Source: Candidatus Omnitrophota bacterium (lineage in GTDB: Bacteria; Omnitrophota; Gorgyraeia; Gygaellales; Profunditerraquicolaceae). Taken from it: a DNA stretch of 9,269 bases. Made by a program: the position numbers and the translations under genes. The stretch covers positions 1 to 9,269 of the forward strand of contig JAUYEC010000169.1 in the NCBI GenBank assembly GCA_030691585.1, given 5' to 3'. Below, piece after piece: positions 6,103 to 9,269 of the stretch. Numbering within the stretch: the stretch's first letter is position 1; each line of letters begins with the position of its first letter. A model generated the notes under the pieces. That model was given only the letters and a program-made list of their open reading frames with translations, was not told where the DNA came from and ran no database searches.

Positions 6103-8505
6103 ATGCCTAAAGTCGATAATACTTTTAACGCGGATATTGACCGTGCGGTAAGCCTTATTAAATCGTTCGGCAACGCTGTGTTTATAGCGGAATCCGCAGA
6201 GCAAGGCGGCAGGCTGGCCGCCGAAACATTAACTCGGATCGGTGATGGCCGGGCCAAAAGCCAGGCGGTTGAGTTGGATATGAGGGCGCTGCTTGAGGCA
6301 AATAAGGGCCAGGCAGGATCTAAGTTTCAGGATATCATTTGTGGTCTCCGGAAGGCTAACGGCAGGGCCGGTTTGGTTATTACAGCTTTAGATGAAGCCG
6401 TAAAAGACGAGCGTATTGAAGCCGTATTTCGTCAAGCCATCGAGCAAAAATCTCCGCCTATTTTAGGCGTTACAGACATCCAAGGGTTCCGTAAGCTTGA
6501 AGAAAAGCCGGGCCTCTCGGGTTTTCTTCAATTTATTCTTGTACAGAAAGAGATGCCTCAAGCCAAGCGCGATAAATCCGTGCTTATAATCGGGGCGACC
6601 TCGTTCTTCGGAGCCGAGGCCTACCGTCTCTTTAGCCGCGAATATGCCGATGTCAGGGGCACTGGTTTTAGTAAGGCTTCTGTTTTGGGTTTTGATAGAT
6701 TAGACGCGGCATCTGAAGATGAAGTTAAGGAATATTTCGCCAAAAACCCCGATTTTGATATTGTCATTTATATCGCAGGTGAAGCTGATGCCGATTTGGC
6801 CGAAAAAGAAAGAGAGAGGGCGCGGATACTCAATGTCGATGCGCCCAGCCGTATCGGACGTTACGCCAATGGCCGCAAATTTGTTTATATTTCTTCTGAA
6901 TATATCTTTGACGGCAGCAGCGGGCCTTACGGGTCCGGCTCAAGGGCCGAGCCCAAAAATTACTATGGCCGTACTAAGCTGGAAGGCGAGAAGGCAGCGT
7001 TAAGTAGTTTTTCCGATTGTTTAGTGCTGAGGCTGGGCGCTCTTTACGGCTACAACGGCCCTGGCGATAAAAAGACGTCGGTGAGCAAGCTTATTGCCGG
7101 CTTGGGCCGGCCTGAGCCGCTGGAGGCGGATAATCTTCAGGTTAAACATCCGATCCTGCTTGAAGATGCCGCAAGGACATTATTAAAACTGCTTGATCAC
7201 GGGGCAACGGGAATTTATCAGGCCAACGGCCCTGAAGGGCTGAATAAGTTGGAGATGGCCGAGATTATCGCGGCAGCGCGTCATGAAGTTACCGGGCATC
7301 GTTTTTCTTATCCGATCATCGGTATCGAACAGGCCGGCATCGCGGCCAAACCGCTGGATACCCACATGGTGAATGTGGATACTCCGCGGAGTTTTTACGA
7401 GGGAATCCGTTTCCTGCTGCATGAGCAGGGGGCGCTTACTCAGCCATCAGGCCTGAGCCGGGATGACCTGGATTTCCTGACCAGGTTTCCGGTCAAGTTC
7501 ATCGAGGGTAATTTCGCGGATTATATGTGGGGAGGGCATCACCTTTATGATATGAAGGGGTTGCCTTATGATAAGGATACGCGCCTGGCGGCTGAATCGT
7601 GGGAGGTCTCCGGGCATCAAAAATATCCATCACGTATCCAGATGCCGGATGGCAGGATCGTTGTCTTTATGGACCTGCTTAAGGATAGGCAATTGGCTGG
7701 CTTAATGCTGGGTGATGCCGTGGTGGAGCGCTTTGGGCAGGATTTCCCTATTTTGGTTAAGTTCGTTGATGTGCATAAACATATGTCGGCGCACCTTCAT
7801 CCATCGCAAAAAGTTGCAGAGGCCCTGAACGAGAAAGATCCGGGCAAAGAAGAAGTGTTTGTAGTTTTAGGCGTGCATGAAGGCGCGGAAAGCGCGTTGT
7901 ACCTGGGTTTAAAGGACGGGGTAACCCCCGCGGCCTTTGAAGCGGCTATTAACAAAGAAGAAAATATCCTTGGTTTGCTGCACAAAATTTATGTCAAACC
8001 GGGCGACCTTTACCGTATACCTTCGGGCGTTCTTCATTGTTGGACAGGCGGATCCATAGCAGTCGAGATCACGGAATCCAGCGATCTGACCTACCGTATG
8101 TATGATTTTCGCCGTCAAAGGCCCATTCATATCAAGAAGGGCCTGGCTTCGATCGATTATGAATGTCAACAAGGCGCCGCGCTGGAAAAGCAATGTTCAG
8201 GCTCGTGGCAGCCGACTTTGACCAAGGGGGTCGATGCTGTTATGACCTGCAACGCTTTGAGGGTTGAGCGCTTGAGCGCCGGGTTAAACGGTAATTCAGT
8301 GGAGATCCGCGGCCGTAATACCTTTGAGGTATTGATGGGTATCGAAGGGAGAATGGATATTACCTCTTTAAGAGATGAATGGTCCGTTTGTTTGAATAAG
8401 GGGAGCTCTCTTTTTATTCCGTCTAAGGCCGGCGATTACCGGGTGCGCGGCCTTGATGAAATAAATAAGAACTGCACGCTGCGCATTAATATGAAAATTC
8501 CTTAA
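6103..8505 (+). CDS. Fusion: degenerate Clp-type AAA+ domain, RmlD/SDR reductase, mannose-6-phosphate isomerase-like cupin
   Basis: An 800-residue protein with three parts. Residues about 10-153 match the layout of the ClpB/ClpA first AAA+ module but lack its Walker A lysine (AESAEQGG where GEPGVGKT is usual) and its arginine fingers. Residues about 157-445 form an RmlD-like extended SDR: nucleotide loop GATSFFG (164-170), SSEYIFDG (264-271) and catalytic pair Tyr288/Lys292 in YYGRTK, as in dTDP-4-dehydrorhamnose reductases. Residues about 460-800 resemble class I phosphomannose isomerase: SWEVSGH (499-505), metal-site candidates His564 and His566 in SAHLHP, Glu584 in KEEVF, His645 in PSGVLHCW, and Arg665 in TYRMYD. 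Known PMIs have Gln at the 564 position. A role in making an activated or reduced sugar is inferred. The ATG has an in-frame stop at 6076-6078 upstream and no clear ribosome site. It lies 19 bases before an aminotransferase gene. Confidence 0.85.
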   Translation: MPKVDNTFNADIDRAVSLIKSFGNAVFIAESAEQGGRLAAETLTRIGDGRAKSQAVELDMRALLEANKGQAGSKFQDIICGLRKANGRAGLVITALDEAVKDERIEAVFRQAIEQKSPPILGVTDIQGFRKLEEKPGLSGFLQFILVQKEMPQAKRDKSVLIIGATSFFGAEAYRLFSREYADVRGTGFSKASVLGFDRLDAASEDEVKEYFAKNPDFDIVIYIAGEADADLAEKERERARILNVDAPSRIGRYANGRKFVYISSEYIFDGSSGPYGSGSRAEPKNYYGRTKLEGEKAALSSFSDCLVLRLGALYGYNGPGDKKTSVSKLIAGLGRPEPLEADNLQVKHPILLEDAARTLLKLLDHGATGIYQANGPEGLNKLEMAEIIAAARHEVTGHRFSYPIIGIEQAGIAAKPLDTHMVNVDTPRSFYEGIRFLLHEQGALTQPSGLSRDDLDFLTRFPVKFIEGNFADYMWGGHHLYDMKGLPYDKDTRLAAESWEVSGHQKYPSRIQMPDGRIVVFMDLLKDRQLAGLMLGDAVVERFGQDFPILVKFVDVHKHMSAHLHPSQKVAEALNEKDPGKEEVFVVLGVHEGAESALYLGLKDGVTPAAFEAAINKEENILGLLHKIYVKPGDLYRIPSGVLHCWTGGSIAVEITESSDLTYRMYDFRRQRPIHIKKGLASIDYECQQGAALEKQCSGSWQPTLTKGVDAVMTCNALRVERLSAGLNGNSVEIRGRNTFEVLMGIEGRMDITSLRDEWSVCLNKGSSLFIPSKAGDYRVRGLDEINKNCTLRINMKIP

Positions 8506-8524
8506 AAAGGGGGGGATAGGTAGT

Positions 8525-9269
8525 ATGAAAACGGAGATAAAATCGGAGAAACAACTTTTAGCGGAAGAATCCAGGTATTGTTCTTACGGGGACACAGCGC
8601 ATTATTCGAAAAATCCGAGAATCTTTTCTGAATGTGACGGGTCATTCTTATACGATTACGACGGTATGCCATACCTGGATCTTCAGATGTGGTATTCGGC
8701 GGTAAATTTAGGTTACAAGAATAAACGGGTGAATGACGCGGTTAAAAACCAGATCGATCACCTGCCGCAATTAGCCAGCCAGTATTTGCACCGCGAGAAA
8801 ATCGAACTGGCGGCCGGAATCTCTAAACAAACACAGAAGTCTTTTCAGGTTGATGGCAGGGTGCATTTTAATGTCGGCGGGTCCCAGGCTATCGAAGATA
8901 GCATCAAGCTCATCCGTAAGAAAACAGGCAAAACACTATTTTTTGCCTTCCAGGGAGGCTATCACGGACGGACCCTCGGAGCATCGGAGATCACCTCAAG
9001 TTACCGTTACAGGAAGCCCTACGGCCACTTTTCCAACAGGGCGCAATTTATCCCCTATCCTTATTGTTTTCGCTGTCATTATGGCAAGCATTTTGATTCC
9101 TGTAAATATTACTGCGTAACTCAATTCGAGAGGCTGTTTGAGACAGAATATAATTCGGTTGTTGATACTAAAACCGGCGAATGCGAATTTGCCGCTTTCT
9201 ACATTGAACCTGTTCAAGGCACCGGCGGCTATATTATCCCGCCGCCCGATTACTTCAAGGGGATCAAGA
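8525..9269 (+). CDS. Class III PLP-dependent aminotransferase, 3'-truncated by window end
   Basis: The first 248 residues of a fold-type I aminotransferase of the GabT/ornithine aminotransferase class, which moves an amino group from an omega-amine or amino acid to a 2-oxo acid or aldehyde. Visible landmarks: FNVGGSQAIEDSIKLIR (115-131), the phosphate-binding GGS and helix; GGYHGRTLGA (144-153), with the aromatic residue that stacks on PLP; and YIEPVQGTGGYIIPP (226-240), with conserved Glu228. The PLP lysine would lie beyond the window. A cysteine group C181-x2-C184-x8-C193-x3-C197 sits between the second and third landmarks. The frame stays open to the last base. The ATG at 8525 follows a G-rich purine tract (AGGGGGGG at 8508-8515, AGG at 8518-8520) and begins 19 bases after the fusion gene, so they are probably co-transcribed. 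The substrate is not identifiable; amino-sugar or polyamine metabolism are options. Confidence 0.87.
   Translation, partial: MKTEIKSEKQLLAEESRYCSYGDTAHYSKNPRIFSECDGSFLYDYDGMPYLDLQMWYSAVNLGYKNKRVNDAVKNQIDHLPQLASQYLHREKIELAAGISKQTQKSFQVDGRVHFNVGGSQAIEDSIKLIRKKTGKTLFFAFQGGYHGRTLGASEITSSYRYRKPYGHFSNRAQFIPYPYCFRCHYGKHFDSCKYYCVTQFERLFETEYNSVVDTKTGECEFAAFYIEPVQGTGGYIIPPPDYFKGIK

Noticed and set aside
8850..9119. Plus-strand frame of 89 codons starting MMAGCILMS
   Set aside because: It overlaps the aminotransferase in another frame; the conserved aminotransferase motifs lie in the frame opened at 8525.
1..9269. tRNA, rRNA, CRISPR array, insertion sequence or prophage genes
   Set aside because: No cloverleaf-like or rRNA-like segment, regularly spaced repeat, transposase or phage protein could be recognised.

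Overview
The window reads as a stretch of chromosome from a diderm (Gram-negative-type) bacterium. It has an MCE/PqiC-type lipid transport module with a lipidated periplasmic protein, and a clostridial/anaerobe-style superoxide reductase. The short intergenic repeat GTAGGGACAGGTTT and its palindromic expansion remind me of dispersed repeats in uncultured Omnitrophota (PVC-related) genomes. That placement is an inference from memory, not a database result. Nothing here looks phage-borne or plasmid-borne, and I see no rRNA, tRNA, CRISPR array or transposase.

Region 1 (1-2766, + strand) is a compact gene row: a single-domain MCE/MlaD protein, a PqiC-like lipoprotein, an unlisted 39-residue one-helix membrane protein, an RhlA-like alpha/beta-hydrolase overlapping it by 26 bases, and a one-iron superoxide reductase. 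The first two fit an ABC-type lipid shuttle between inner and outer membrane; its permease and ATPase genes would be expected just upstream, outside the window. The RhlA-like enzyme suggests that acyl-chain chemistry is coupled to this transporter.

Region 2 (2767-5420) starts with a perfect 50-bp palindrome. A good sigma70-type promoter follows, whose predicted start site lies only a few bases before an ATG (possible leaderless mRNA). It drives a FemAB/GNAT-like acyltransferase gene, translationally coupled through TAATG to an RhlE-type DEAD-box helicase gene. A 71-bp structured element lies between the helicase gene and the next, convergent gene.

Region 3 (5421-9269) has a minus-strand gene for a small exported, possibly OB-fold protein. 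It is divergent, with clear promoters on both sides, from a large + strand gene of 800 codons. That gene encodes an unusual three-part fusion: an N-terminal domain that resembles the first AAA+ module of ClpB/ClpA with its P-loop and arginine fingers destroyed, an RmlD/SDR-type sugar reductase, and a C-terminal class I mannose-6-phosphate-isomerase-like metal cupin. A class III PLP aminotransferase gene follows 19 bases downstream and runs off the window end. The fusion is the most unusual object in the window.
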